From Yamagishiella unicocca (lineage: Eukaryota > Chlorophyta > Chlorophyceae > Chlamydomonadales > Volvocaceae), in contig BDSL01000033.1 of assembly GCA_003116995.1 (NCBI GenBank), positions 806,001-870,000 of the forward strand: a DNA stretch of 64,000 bases, read 5' to 3'. A program made the translations under genes and the position numbers. The notes under the pieces are model-generated. The model saw nothing but the letters and a program-made list of their open reading frames with translations, did not search any database and was not told where the DNA came from. Shown here in pieces: positions 47,098-58,995 of the stretch. How positions within the stretch are numbered: the first letter of the stretch is position 1; every line of letters starts with the position of its first letter.

Positions 47098-48808
47098 GGG
47101 GCACGGGGCGGCGTACGGTTGACGTACAGTACGGCTGCGTGTAGGTTGAGGATGACGCTCCGCATGGCATGATGCAGGTGGCCCCGCATGCGGGTAAGAT
47201 AGCAGTGCGGTAAGCTGGCGGAGTGGGCTGGGTTGTGGCGTTCGGTGAACATGGCAATGGGTCAGGGACGTGGCATATGGTATCGTTGATAATTGGGTGT
47301 CCCGCTGTAGACGAATCAGAGCAAACGAGCAGCATCAAACGACCCGTGCTCGCGTCTCTCCTCTTCCCAACATACCGGTACTAGCTATGAGCCATCCAAG
47401 AGTTGCGCCTAGACAGCGCGACGGGTTTCTAATCGGCTTTTTGAACCTTAAAGGCGCACAGCCGCGTTCAGCCAGGCCGTCTCATTCGGTCTGTACTATA
47501 GCTTGCCGCACAACATTTTTCTATCGACGTCCACTACCATCACCAGCGCCCACTTCCCGCGCTCTGATCCTTGCAGGGCTGGCCAGCATCCAGCACCTAC
47601 AGGGATCATCGCCCCCAGCTTAGTCCATGAGAAAACTTCAGGAACACTGTTCCAGGATACCAAGGCTACAACCAGCTACCATAAGAATCCACTATTGTGG
47701 CCTGGATCCCGATCCACAGCCAAAAGATGTACGGTGCTTGTTAGGAAAAACAAGCCTTGTCGACAAACAGTTAACCCTATCTAGACGTGTCTCAACGACG
47801 ATAAACAACGCGCAACATGGTCAGCTCAGAGTTCATCAAGATGGTAAAATGCATGCTGATTACTCAAACTGCTCGACCACTTGCGTGCTTTAGACCTTCT
47901 TTGCATGCCCAGTCCATCTAGCGCTCTTGTTACCCCAGCAACCACGCCTTGCCCACAAACTCCCGAGATCACTGCGCAGGAGGCAAGCAATGCCACCCAG
48001 CACATTGCCCGCGGCACAGCCTCATCCAATGCACCCTATTTTCTCCAAAACCGGCACTCGTTAAGCACAATCGCTCTCATTTTTTTGAAACAAAGCGATC
48101 GGTACCCTGTCAGCACGTCTCACAACAAGCAGCCGAGCCGAAGCCCTGCAAATCCCCTGGCGGCTGTAGCGCCACCAGACGCCCCGGTCTGCGCTCGGGC
48201 AAGTGCTGTACATCTTGGGCGCCGCGGCGCAAAGCTCGGTCATCTGCGCTATCCCTATGCGGCAACCACACGCTCACTGTCACCTCGGCTTGCATCACCC
48301 CTTCCATCGTGCAAAACCCTCGCCCGCCCAGCTTGCATCACCCCTTCCATCGTGCAAAATCCTCGCCCGCTAAGGCAATGGGGCGGCCCGTGGTGGATGC
48401 GCCCCCGAGCATCCGTCATCTACGCAGCAGGCGCAACACAGCCGCTGGTGTCCGAGCGCCAAACGGCGCCCGGTGTTGCCCCTTTTACCCGTCAAGACAA
48501 GGCCTTCCACGAAACGTAAAACGATACAGTACAGCATGTTGATTTCCAACATCTTCACAACGGACTAGGCGCGCGCCCAGCAGGCCAGCCGGAGATGCCG
48601 AGCAGGGGCTGCGCTCATGCAGGACTTGACGGCATCGTCTGCGTGCCGCGTGCATGAGCGCAGCACCCAACCGGGGCCCCACCTCAGCAAGCCGACCCGT
48701 GCCGTTTGAGTGAGATCTTCATCCCTGGTTCCAGGAGCAGCGTGCCGCGCTGCCCCAGGCTGGGGAAGGGAAGGCCGCCACGACCAACCCAAGACCGGAG
48801 CTGCCCTC
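47098..48808. other. Convergent spacer between flavoprotein and RING-CH gene
   Basis: No gene recognised. Contains 3' UTRs and a 43-bp tandem duplication at 48288-48370. Confidence 0.5.
48288..48370. repeat. 43-bp tandem duplication
   Basis: GCTTGCATCACCCCTTCCAT followed by CGTGCAAAA(C/T)CCTCGCCCGC occurs twice in a row (from 48288 and 48331) with one substitution. Confidence 0.85.
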
Positions 48809-51273
48809 TCACAGGATGCGCACCGGTAGCGTGCGGGCTGCCAGCGCGGTGAACGCCCGCAGCGCGCCCCAGGGCAGCCGCAGCGCCAGACCGGCGGCCT
48901 TCGCGACGCTGCGCCCCGCGCAGAAGGTGCGCACCACGCCCTGGGCCGCAACGGTGAAGGAGGCATGCACGGCGGCCAGGTACCTGTAGCGCGCGGGGGA
49001 CAGTGGGGGAGTGGCAGTAAGATCGCTTACACGGCATGGGTAGAATGGGGGTAAAGGATCGTCCGCGGAGCCACGGCCGACAAACCAAGGGCGGTGAAGG
49101 TGGTGGTCCAGAAGAGAGGGGCGGCAAGTAGGATGGGGGGTGCGTGTGGTGGCCAGGAGGTGACAGGCGACGTAGTGGCTGTGTGTTCACGGTAACAATG
49201 TGGTGGGTCGCAACTCAAGAGCGCGGCTATGGATTCGTGCGCCTGCGCTTGCGTGCATGGCAGCCTTCCGGAAATAGGTGACGCAACAAGCATGTCCGCC
49301 ATTCCCCGTTACCTGTACCGCACGCCGCCGGGCGGACTAGTACCAACCCAACCACCAACCGCCAAGCCGCCCTTCCGCCTACCCGCGGAAGAAGCCAATG
49401 ACGCTGCCCGCCACCAGCCCCAGCACGGACGTGTACACCAGCTCCGAGACCAAGGCGAATGCCACGCACGCTACCGCCTGGTGGAGCGAGCAATGCGGGG
49501 CGCGAGGTGTGGCAGCATTCGTCAAGAGGGGAAGCGACGGGGTAGCATACACGAATCACCTGCCGCAGGCCAGCTGCCGGGGAATGACACGATCCGGCCC
49601 TCAGCCGGCGAGGCCGGTAAACGCAATTCGGAAGCCTTAGGGTCGCTGCCCGAGCCCGTACTCGGTGCAGGTCTACCTCCTTCCTAAAGATCTCCCTTCG
49701 CGCCCCCCCAGCAGCAGTCCACCAGGGCAACCCAGTACGCCCTGCTACGCCGACGGAGCCCCAGTCTCTCGACCGCGCCTTCCCTTTGAACTCACCTGAC
49801 ACCACAGCAGCTCCGCGTACGGCGTCCCCAACAGCTCCCCAAGCGCCGAGAGCAGGCTGAGAAGGATGCCTGTCTGCTCCTCAACCTTGGATTCGGCGAG
49901 CATGAGGGAGGAAGCGAGGTTTTCGGTGCAAGGCATGACGCACGCTAACCGTGGAGGATCCAGGAGCGACCCAAGTCATCCCTTGCTTATACTGGCCGGG
50001 AACGCAGGGGGGACAGGGGCGCACGATTTAAGCACCCGTATATCTAGCGCAAGGCCGAAATTGGACGTTGCCTCCAAGGGCCCTGCAGCCGCCCACCCGC
50101 TCCGGTGAACTGTGGAGTCTGCCGTCCCACCCAGTGCCCCACATCCACGCCGCCATGCCCCAGCCGCACGACCCCAAAGCTGGCCGAACCAGAGAAGCCC
50201 TACCTAGGCCCAAGCTCCGCCTAAATGGATATAGCAGTGCAGGCATGGCTACATTGTACCCGCCAATTCTCTCAGTCCTTCCGTAAAAGGCTCCCCGCCC
50301 CGCCCGTTGCTGTACGCGTTTCTGCAGCGCACCTACCACGTCTCTCACACCCTATTGCTCTGCCCCCCCGGACCAAACCCATGTTCCTTCGGCTTCTATT
50401 TCCTTCGGCTTCTACCCACCAGCGTCTTGCCCATGCCGAATCCAGCCCGCAGGCCCGCCATTCCGGCCCTTGCTGCCCCCATAACGCTGCTGCCGAGTAT
50501 ATAAAGCTTCCAGCAGCGATACAGCAGATCCGTGTATGACCGACAGTTAAGCAGGTCGAGCATCTGCTGGCCGGCGCGGGAGAGCTGCAGGCAGGGCGGT
50601 CGGGGCCCAAATACACGGGCATATTGACGGCGTCAAGGTATACTTTCAATGCTAAACCCGCAACCCTCCATCTCCATTTGACAAGAGGCGCATCCCCGAA
50701 TCGGTCGGGCTGCCGCTCCTCCTGGTCCCGGTGACGTCATCCTCCCCGCCGATCCAGCCCATAAACCTGCGTCAGCGCCATGCTTCCCCAGACAGCTTTG
50801 CGCCTTGCCCCAGCCCGATTGCTTGGGCACCTCACCAGCTGCGAAACGTAGGACCACCGCCCAGAGCTTCCGGTACTGCTACCGCAGCTGGGCGCTGACT
50901 TGAGTTTGTAAGGTTGTTTGCAAATCTCGCAGTGCCGCGCCTTGCGGAACTGGCCCTGGGAGCGCAGGACCTGCGACGCAACGATCATCCGTCGGCCGAC
51001 CACACGCGCGGCACACGTCATGGGTCCTGTGGAGGGCCTTTGAAAGGCGGACTAGGGCCACACCACGCAAGCCTGCGTTCACTAGGCCTCATAATAACAG
51101 CTTACCTGTTGCCAGTCTTGGAGGCACCTCACGTGTAGGTAGTTGAGGCTTCCCGCGCACTTGCATGGCGACACAAGTGCAAGTCCTGCCGCAGCATCGC
51201 CCTCCTCTCCCCAGCAGATTCGGCACTGCCTACTATCGATCTGTGAGCTGCTCGAAACCCCACTGTCATCCAT
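48809..51273 (-). CDS. RING-CH (MARCH-type) membrane E3 ubiquitin ligase
   Basis: Predicted membrane-bound E3 that transfers ubiquitin from an E2 to membrane substrates. Exons 51273-51106, 50970-50836, 50584-50420, 49885-49796, 49477-49383, 48983-48809 give 275 residues. The RING-CH (C4HC3) ligands are all visible: C17, C20, C37, C39, H47, C50, C70, C73, with the spacings x2, x16, x1, x7, x2, x19 and x2 expected of the family. They are split between exon 1 (QCRICWGEEG to LHVRCLQDWQQ) and exon 2 (RKARHCEICKQPYKL). After the zinc domain come several hydrophobic stretches, mainly TGILLSLLSALGELLG, AVACVAFALVSELVYTSV and LGLVAGSVIGFF, so at least two membrane passes are likely. The acceptor of exon 4 is weak (CCAAG) and was chosen because it keeps frame. 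The C-terminus is basic and Ala/Leu-rich. Confidence 0.88.
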
Positions 51274-52452
51274 GTTGAGGGATAGGTCTGGCCAACCTAT
51301 CGAAACGACGAAACGTCCGAAGACCTGCCAGTAAATGCCCTTTGTTGAGAAGGACAGTTGAAAGCTTCAACACACAATGGCCCCCGGCAGCAGCTGGTCT
51401 CGACTTGACAGTTGAATGCAAAGCCTGACTGTGCACGGCGCCTTCCAATACAGAGGCAGGCACCGTTTGCTTAGGTAGTGCCACAAGCGTTTGAACCGTT
51501 AATTATGATCAATGAAATTCGGGTGAACGGAGGCAAAGGGCTGCTGTACAGCGAGTTGAAGTCATCTCCTCGGTCGTGCAAGATGCGTCAGCATCGAGTT
51601 GCGTCTTTCCAGCTCCCTTGGAATCTCGCCGCCAAAGTTATGCGGCGAAAAGCGTTTTATTTTCATTTAAAGGAAGCAGCTGAGCGGAGTCCCACTGGGT
51701 TTGCACCTGGCCCGCCGTCGGTCGGGACCTCTGCAGTCAGGAGCATACCGGCAGCCCGTCCTGCGTCATGCATCATGCCGAGTACCCAGCCGCCGCGGCA
51801 TGCATGCAGTCCAGTACTCCAAGGCATCAGAGGCGTCCTCTGACACGCTGGCCCCTGCCGCCCATCAGTGCAGGGGGCACGTAAAGGACAAGGAGCGGAC
51901 GGATCCACCGCCACGCAATACATCAACTTTGCTTGTGGAACAGGGTTGAACCACTGGGAAGCTTACACCAACAACAACAACTCCTCCATGCTTGGCAACA
52001 ACTGACAAGCACACCTGCTCAAACCTTCTCCTGGAGTTCTAGGCACATGCGATAACGCGGAGCGTCCCACCCAACACGGGCGCGGGCGCACGCTGTGACT
52101 TGTCTGGCGCTGTCGCCGCATCAAAGCGCACATTTCGAGCACCGCACCCGAATGGAGTGCGCTCACACGTTTCATTACCACATTAACACATTAACCACAT
52201 ACGCGCCTACCGATGCCCCGTTCTAAAACTTCCCTCCTGGACTGCAGACCAAACCGCGCGCCTCCGCTTCATCAGCACGACAACCCACATCAAGGGCCAG
52301 AAAAACGTACGCTAGCCTCCTCGTCCCTAACCTGCTAGGTTCCCGCGTGGGGAACGGTCGAAAACACTTGTCACAGGCCAGAGGTACTAGCTTTACTGCC
52401 CCTAACATCCCCCTTGCGTGGAACAACACCTCCCGGAGGGGATGTATGACCC
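51274..52452. other. Spacer between J-domain gene 3' end and RING-CH start
   Basis: Tandem-orientation spacer of 1.2 kb; expected to hold the RING-CH promoter (right of 51273) and the J-domain gene 3' UTR. No gene or RNA recognised. Confidence 0.5.
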
Positions 52453-55400
52453 TCACCCGCGGCGCCCCCACCAGCCCGCCACTGCCCGCCCCGCCGCCTG
52501 CCGCCACCCGCCCACCAGCTCTGCCACCGCCCGCCGCCTAGCCGCCGAGATGCGCTCCTGCTCCGCCGTCACGATCGCCGCCACGAACACATACACCGCC
52601 GGGTCGAGCCAGCCGGGCCGCCCGCGCCGGCCGTAGCCGCCCCACTCAAAGTACCAGCCGCCCACGTCGTGGGTGTCCTCCCTGGAGCAGGCCGTAGTGG
52701 GTCGTGTCCGTGCAGATGGCGGGATTAGGCGCGGGAAATGGCAACGAGGGAGCGGCGCATAAGGTGGAAGGGTGCTGTGGAGGCGAGTAACGGGAAGCGG
52801 ACGGAGGACAAAGGGCACCGGCATGTTGGGACCGGGGCCAAGCCCCAACAGGCGCGCTCAGACGCGGCCCACCCCCCACACACACGCGCCAACTATCCTG
52901 TCCTTGGTTTTCACGCCACCCCCCACTCACCTGGGCGGGAACAGCCAGGTGGGGCTGGGCAGCAGCCGGGCACGCACGCAGCGGCACAGCAGGCGCAGGC
53001 GGCGGCTGGTGGCGTCGAAGAAGTGGATGGTACGCAGGCCGGGGAAGCTGCCGCGGACGACCAGAGCAACCCGGCGGCCTGGGGGATCCACCCCGGGAGC
53101 AGCAGCAGGGGAGAGGGGAGATGTGGGTTTTTTGTATAAGAGGTGGGGGGTGGGGGGTGGCGAGAAGACCCGGTTGCACAGCATAGGTAACGGGGCGGGT
53201 GAGGATCCCTCGGGATGGCGGTGGAACACGCGGGGGACACAGCACGACACGGGAGGCAGCTGCGTTGATGTCCTTAATCGGTGCTGCAATAGCTGCTAAA
53301 GGCGCCGTGGACACGGCTCCTGGGCCTTATGGGCTGTTGTTCCATCCGCAGCCCTCTCTCCTGCGGCCCTGAAAGCACGCGTCTTGTAAGGACGGGATAG
53401 GCCCGTGGACCACCCCGTTGCCTACCGTCCGACACAAAATACACAGTCCCAGCGCTTTTGAGGCGCCGAATGAAACCCAGGAGGATCCCCAGCCGACGCG
53501 CGGGCAAAACACCCTCCTCCCCTCTCTTCCGCCTGGGGCCCTCACCCTCGGCGTCGTACACGTGCCGCCCCTCCACGCCCGCCGTGAGCCTCCCGGCCAC
53601 ATACACCTTGACCCGGCCCTCCACCACGGGCCCGAACAACGGAATCATGGTGCCTTCGAGCGGTGGTTCCGGAGTCGGGCCCGCGCCCAAGTCCCGCTCC
53701 GAAACCGCCCCCCGCTGGTGAGGTTGCGTTGGCGTCAACTCGCGCCGTACAGCGCCTATGATGTCCTCGTCGGCGGCGGCGGCAGGTGACGCCGGTGGTG
53801 CCGGCGTCGGAGGCTGGTGTACGGCGACCCCCGCCAGGTCTTGCCCAAGCCGCATCTCCAGCACTGTGACGGCGCCGCCAGCGTCGGCGGGAGTGCCGCC
53901 GGCGTCGCCGTTGCCGGGGACTTCAGGCCCAAAGAGCCAGGAGTGTGGGTCGTTGAGCGACCGCGTCGGCATCGGCGGCTCCGCCAGGGCGGCGCGCGCC
54001 GCCGCCGCCGCCGCCGCGGCGTCTTCTGCCTCTGCCCGGCGGGTAGCGTCCGCAAGGGCCTGGGAACACGGGCCGAGTGGGGTATGGTGGCTTTTCAGGG
54101 TTTCATGCGGGTACCAGCTCAAGGGGAAAAAAGAGATTGATGCCTTTAGGGAAGGCCGTCACCTCGGAAACCAGCGTAACGAGCAGTTTTTCCCAGTCTC
54201 ACCATCCCCAGCCTCCCACGTGCGCCGACGGGGCCTAGGCAAGCCTATCCATCAACACCCATCTCACCTCCACCCCCACCTCCACCACCTCCACCTCCAC
54301 CACCACCACCAGCACCATACATACTGCCCAACCCAGGGCCCTTAGCAACGCCCACCTGCAACTGCGGTGGTGGCACCACGTCCGCCGGCACCTCATCCCC
54401 CAGATCCCTCCCCGCCGTCGCCGTCGCCGTCGTCGTCGCCGCTCCATCCGCCTCTCCGCCCGCCGCCGCCGTCCCTCGGCGACCATCACCTGCCGCCGCC
54501 GCCGCGTCGCGCCGCCATCGCCCCACCAGGCGCCTGCCGCCCAGCCCCTCGCCAGCGACCCTCGCCTGCGCCGCCTCCGCCGCAGTCACTAGGGAGATCT
54601 GCGTGCTGCGCCGCTGCATCGCCGCGGGGTCCGGGTAGAAACCATGCAGCTCCAGCAGCCCCCTCAGGCGGCTGTAGCCAGGCACCAAGTGGCCGTAGCC
54701 CGCAGCCGTCGCATCGCTGCGGGCGATGCTGGCGGCGGCCAGCTGTACGACATCCTCGTCGGACAGGCCGCGGATTGCGGCGGCGTCGAGGACGTCCAAC
54801 GGGTCCACGCCGCCCGTGTCGACGGCGTCGCCGACGGCGGCGACGGTGGCGCCGGCGGTGGCGGCGGCGGCGGCGGTGGCAGCGCGCTCGTCGTCACTTG
54901 TGGCGGTGGCGGCGCGCTCGTCCTCAATGGTGGCGGCGGCGGCGGCGCTGGGCGTGCCGATAAATCGGTCCGTACCGCCATACGACGTATCGGATGGGAT
55001 ATCAGGAGCAGCCACCTCCGTCGCGGCGGCTGTTGCCGCGTCGGTTGGCGCGGGCTCGGGTGCAGGATGCAGCCGACCCGTGGGTCGCCACGGCTGACCC
55101 GACTGCGTGTGCGGGTTGCGCGGGACATCCTGGTCGGATGTGAGGTGAGAGGTCCCGCCGCCGGGCTGGGAGCTGGAGCCAGGAGGGGGCTGCGGAGGAC
55201 CGGCCCCGGGGGACGCTGCGGGGTCGGCGGCCGGACGTGTGCCGGCAGGGGCGGGGGCTGCAGGGGTGGCTGCAGGGGTGGCTGCAGGAGTGGCGGCAGG
55301 AGTGGCGGCGGTGCGGCTGCTGTCCATCCGTACGGGCTGAAGCTCTTCAGCGCCTTCACCTGTTGGGTATAAGGGGTGGGCGGGGTTAGGGATCGGCGAG

Positions 55401-58400
55401 GCAGCGGGGGCCGGCGGTGCAGATCGGCGACGCGGCAAGCCAGTGCGCGAGGACTGGGTTCAAACGAGGCATATGGAGAATGAGGCTGCGGTGACGCACT
55501 AGCTGAGAGTGCCGCCGCCGCCTGCCCCGGTCCGCCAGACGGCCCCGTCGAGACATCCAAACGCAGAGGCTCCTGCCGGGAAGCAATGTGACACAGGCAA
55601 AGGGACAGCGCGGGGTGGAGCAGGGCGTGGTGACCGGGTGTCAGCTGGCAGCCGGCTAGGGTTCCGGAGACGGAACGGAATGTGGGTCTTGGAAAGGAGG
55701 AAATTGGGAGCTAGAGCAGGCAGGCCACCAGAACATAGAAAGCACCTGACGCGCAACAACGCAATGCTGCCGCATGTCAAAACTCAAAAGGCTGCACACT
55801 TGCGCTCACCTTGACCCGTACGACACCCAGCAGCGTCCGCCCCGAAACCAGGTGCATCAGCTGGTCGCTGAGACCCGGCTGGCGGCGCAGGTCGGCCTCG
55901 AAGCAGCGGGGTAGCTCGCCGGGCTGCAGGTCCAACCTGTACGGCGGGTTCCGGAGCGGGTCGTGGTCGGGTATGCTATTATTGGTCGGGTCTTTGTAGG
56001 GCCGTGAGGGAGAGGGTCCACGGAGGGGGATGCAGGATGAGTAATTGTCAGAGGGAGCTCCATGCCTCAAAAAAACATCTGGGGCGGTTGCACGGCCTCG
56101 ACTCCCCCAAACGTGATCCGTACGGCACCCTGTCGTACTTGGGTCCTAGGTAGGCGTGCACCAGCGCCGCGTGCAGCTGGCTCTCGAACTCGTGCGAGTA
56201 CTTGCGCAGGTAGTACTCCAGGGCGGCGCTGCGGCCTGATTAGGACGGCGGCGAGGGTAGGGAGGGGGCCAGAAAAGCGCAGAAGGAGTTGGGAAGGTGT
56301 ACGGCTGTGGGTTGGACGGGGCGCAAGAGCGGGGCGCACCCTATAGCGGACGCCTCTGCTGGTGACCGCCAACCGCCATCCGCCTCCTGCTGGTAACCAA
56401 TTTTCGCCCAGCCAGCAGAACTCCAAAACCTACACACATACGCACACACACACCCCTCCTGCCCCTCCCTCCCACCTGCCACCGGCTCCCTCCGAGGCCG
56501 CGTCATCCACTCGCCCACGCCGTACCGCCACGACCGGAAGTCCACGTGGCGCAAAGCATCCCCGCCGGGGGACCTCCCGCCACCGCCGCCACCGCCGCCG
56601 CCGCCACCGCCGGTCCCAGACCCAGCTGCAGAGCCCGGCCCAGGCCCCGCATCGGCCTCCCAGCCGCCCCTGGCGCCGGCGCCTTCGCTTCTGTCGTTGG
56701 TACTGCTGGTACCGCCGCTGGTGGTAGCAGCTGCGGCGTTGGGCGCCGGGCGCTGCCGGGCCACCTGGTTGTTACTACGCGCCGCCGCGGCGGCGGCTGC
56801 CGCCGCCGCCGCCGCCAGCTGCATGTCGTACCCGCGCCTTCAGGGTACGGCAATCAAGACGGCACGTCAAGGGGCTGGCGGAGGGGGTCCCAGCGACCGG
56901 GTGGGTGGGCGATCGCTGAGAAGGCTGTCCCAAGATGTGCAGCAGGGCCGCTGGCGTCATCATGCTGACGCGTCACTGCTGCACAGCGCTCAGCTCAACC
57001 ACCGTTGCGTTGGACATCCAACCACCGCCGTGAACTCGTGAGGTCCCGGTCCGAGTCCGTTTATTGTATCGCTGCCGTCCTCACCCAGCGCCCACCGACC
57101 CACGGACCCGCAGCGGCAAAAACCCTGACGCCATTCCCCCGAGCCCCAGCCGCCCACCTGCTGGCAGGGCTGCTGAGAACCTCGTACGCAGCCACGATGC
57201 GAAGGAAGGCGGAGGCGGAGGCGTCCACCTGGCTGTCGTACACTTGTTGCTGGATGTACGGAAGCGGTTGGGGAGGGAGTTGCTGCTGTTGCCGTTGCCG
57301 CTTGGCCCGGGCGGCGATCGCGTCTGGGTGGAGCTCCTTGGCCCTCTAAGGGTACGTACGGCAGGGGGAGGCCACGGTTGGTTGGTTGGATGGATGGGTG
57401 GATGGGTGGGTGAGTGGGACCGGGCAGTTCCGCTCATGTACGGCTCCGCCACAACCGACCCACCAACCGCACCTGCCGGAACGCGGCCTTGATGGCGGGC
57501 AGGGCGGCGTCCCGCGGCACTCCTAGCACCTGATGTGTGACGGTTGGGTTGGTTGGGGCGACAGGGGGGTTACAATAATAGAACGACAGGGGGGGGCAGC
57601 TCAAGGGGCCAGACGAGGGGTGATCGTCACCTCAGAAACGCAACTCCACCTCACAGCCAAGCCTACCACCCGCGTAGGCAGCACCAGCAGCACCACAGCC
57701 AAACACGTCTGCGATATGACCCCCCGCCCTCTCTCTCCTGGTTCCTGTAACCGTGTCTCCTCGCCACCCTTCCCTCCCTCACGCAATGCACAAAACCCTG
57801 TACGGCACCTCATAGTGGGTTCCGGTGGGGGTGCGCACGCCGGGGTGAGCCGAGGGGCGGCCGCCCCACGCGCCGCCGCCGCTGCCGCCGGGCCCTGAGC
57901 CGGGCCCACTGCTGCCGCCGCCTCGGCCGGCGCCGCCACTGCTACCACGGTTGCTACTGCTGCTACGGCTGCTGGCTCCCCCGCCGCGGTCTGCCGCAGC
58001 TGAGAAAGACCTGGAGCCTGCCAACCCGCTGGCTAGGCCAGCGTGGAAGCCGGTGTAACTTCCGCTGCTGTTGCAGCCGGTGGTTGAGGTGGTGACGCGG
58101 GAATGATCGAGGTTTCCAGGGCTGCGACCGCGCCCTTCATACAGCACCCGCACTTGCAGCGGCAGCGCGAGGCGGTGGCGGCGGCCGAGGCGGGGGGAGA
58201 TTGCCTCCTGACAGCCAGCCGGCTGCACTACAGCTTGAGACGACGCGGAAGGAAACCCCGCATCTGAGGTTCCGGAGCTCGCGCACCTCCCTTGCGCCTG
58301 CACGGCTGCCCGACCCGCTGTGTACGCTGGCGCTGCCGCCGAGGAAGCCGGTGCCGCTGCTGGCGTCGGCGGTGCCCGAACTGGGTTGTTGCAGGAGGCT

Positions 58401-58486
58401 GCTGGGAGGAGCGACCCGCCGGTGCCCCTACTCGCCAGTCCCAGCAGCTGGCGCCGCAGGGCGGCTAGCCCCAGCGGTTGGGACAT
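52453..58486 (-). CDS. Large J-domain (DnaJ-like) co-chaperone, probably organellar
   Basis: J-domain proteins stimulate Hsp70 ATPase activity. Exons 58486-57809, 57529-57473, 57345-57158, 56837-56476, 56235-56124, 55936-55810, 55359-55334, 55172-54356, 54059-53546, 53078-52931, 52681-52453 give about 1,085 residues. Residues 1-220 are Arg/Ser/Ala/Gly-rich and contain SRSFSAAA, fitting an organelle transit peptide. The J domain reads HYEVLGVPRDAALPAIKAAF (224-243) and RAKELHPDA with the HPD motif at 251-253, then a Gln/Pro-rich insert, then FLRIVAAYEVLSSPASRRGY. Further conserved-looking parts are RSAALEYYLRKYSHEFESQL and ELPRCFEADLRRQPGLSDQL followed by LVSGRTLLGVV, and C-terminal GRVKVYVAGRL, IHFFDATSRRLRLLC and DVGGWYFEWGGYG, of unknown function. 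The region 55400-55170 is uncertain: a 26-bp exon with GTACGG donor was used to keep frame, and the Pro/Ala-rich repeats allow other solutions. Confidence 0.82.
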
Positions 58487-58995
58487 AGAGTGCGTGGGCG
58501 TGGCGATGGTGGTGCAGCGCTAGCTAGATGAGTTGGACAACTGGAGTGGATTGATTGGGGGACAGGTGGCCTACGTGATTCGGCACGGTCGCAGTGGTGG
58601 TGCTGGTGGAGGGGGAGGTAAGCCTGGAGAGGGGTTGCTGGGGTCGTCGCGACGCCAGGGACTACTGTCGCGGGGCCGTGAAGCGCGCCGCGCGGTGAGA
58701 CGCGATGTGCGCGAAAAGAAGCCAGTTTAAAAAAGAGGTCCCAGGTCAATGTTGGAATTAGGATGGCTGGGAGCGATGGCGAGTTGCGTATGACTGGGAG
58801 GCACGCAGCGATAGAGCTAGCGAACCCCCCGTGCCGATGGAACGTTTACTATATCATTTGCGTCTGTGCTGCTATGGTATCGTTGGCTTTTTCGCGAGCT
58901 TCTTTTGTTCGTTCGGTGTGCACGTCCTTTCGTGCCAGTTGCAGCGACTACTTAAAGGATAAATCAGGGTTCCCCCGTTCTGTATATATAGTCGA
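58487..58995. promoter_or_regulatory. Divergent promoter between J-domain and thioesterase genes
   Basis: 509 bp, becoming AT-rich towards 58,850-59,000 with a TATATATAG at about 58,983, just before the first in-frame ATG used for the thioesterase model. That makes the ATG doubtful, and the thioesterase transcript may start further right. Confidence 0.45.
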
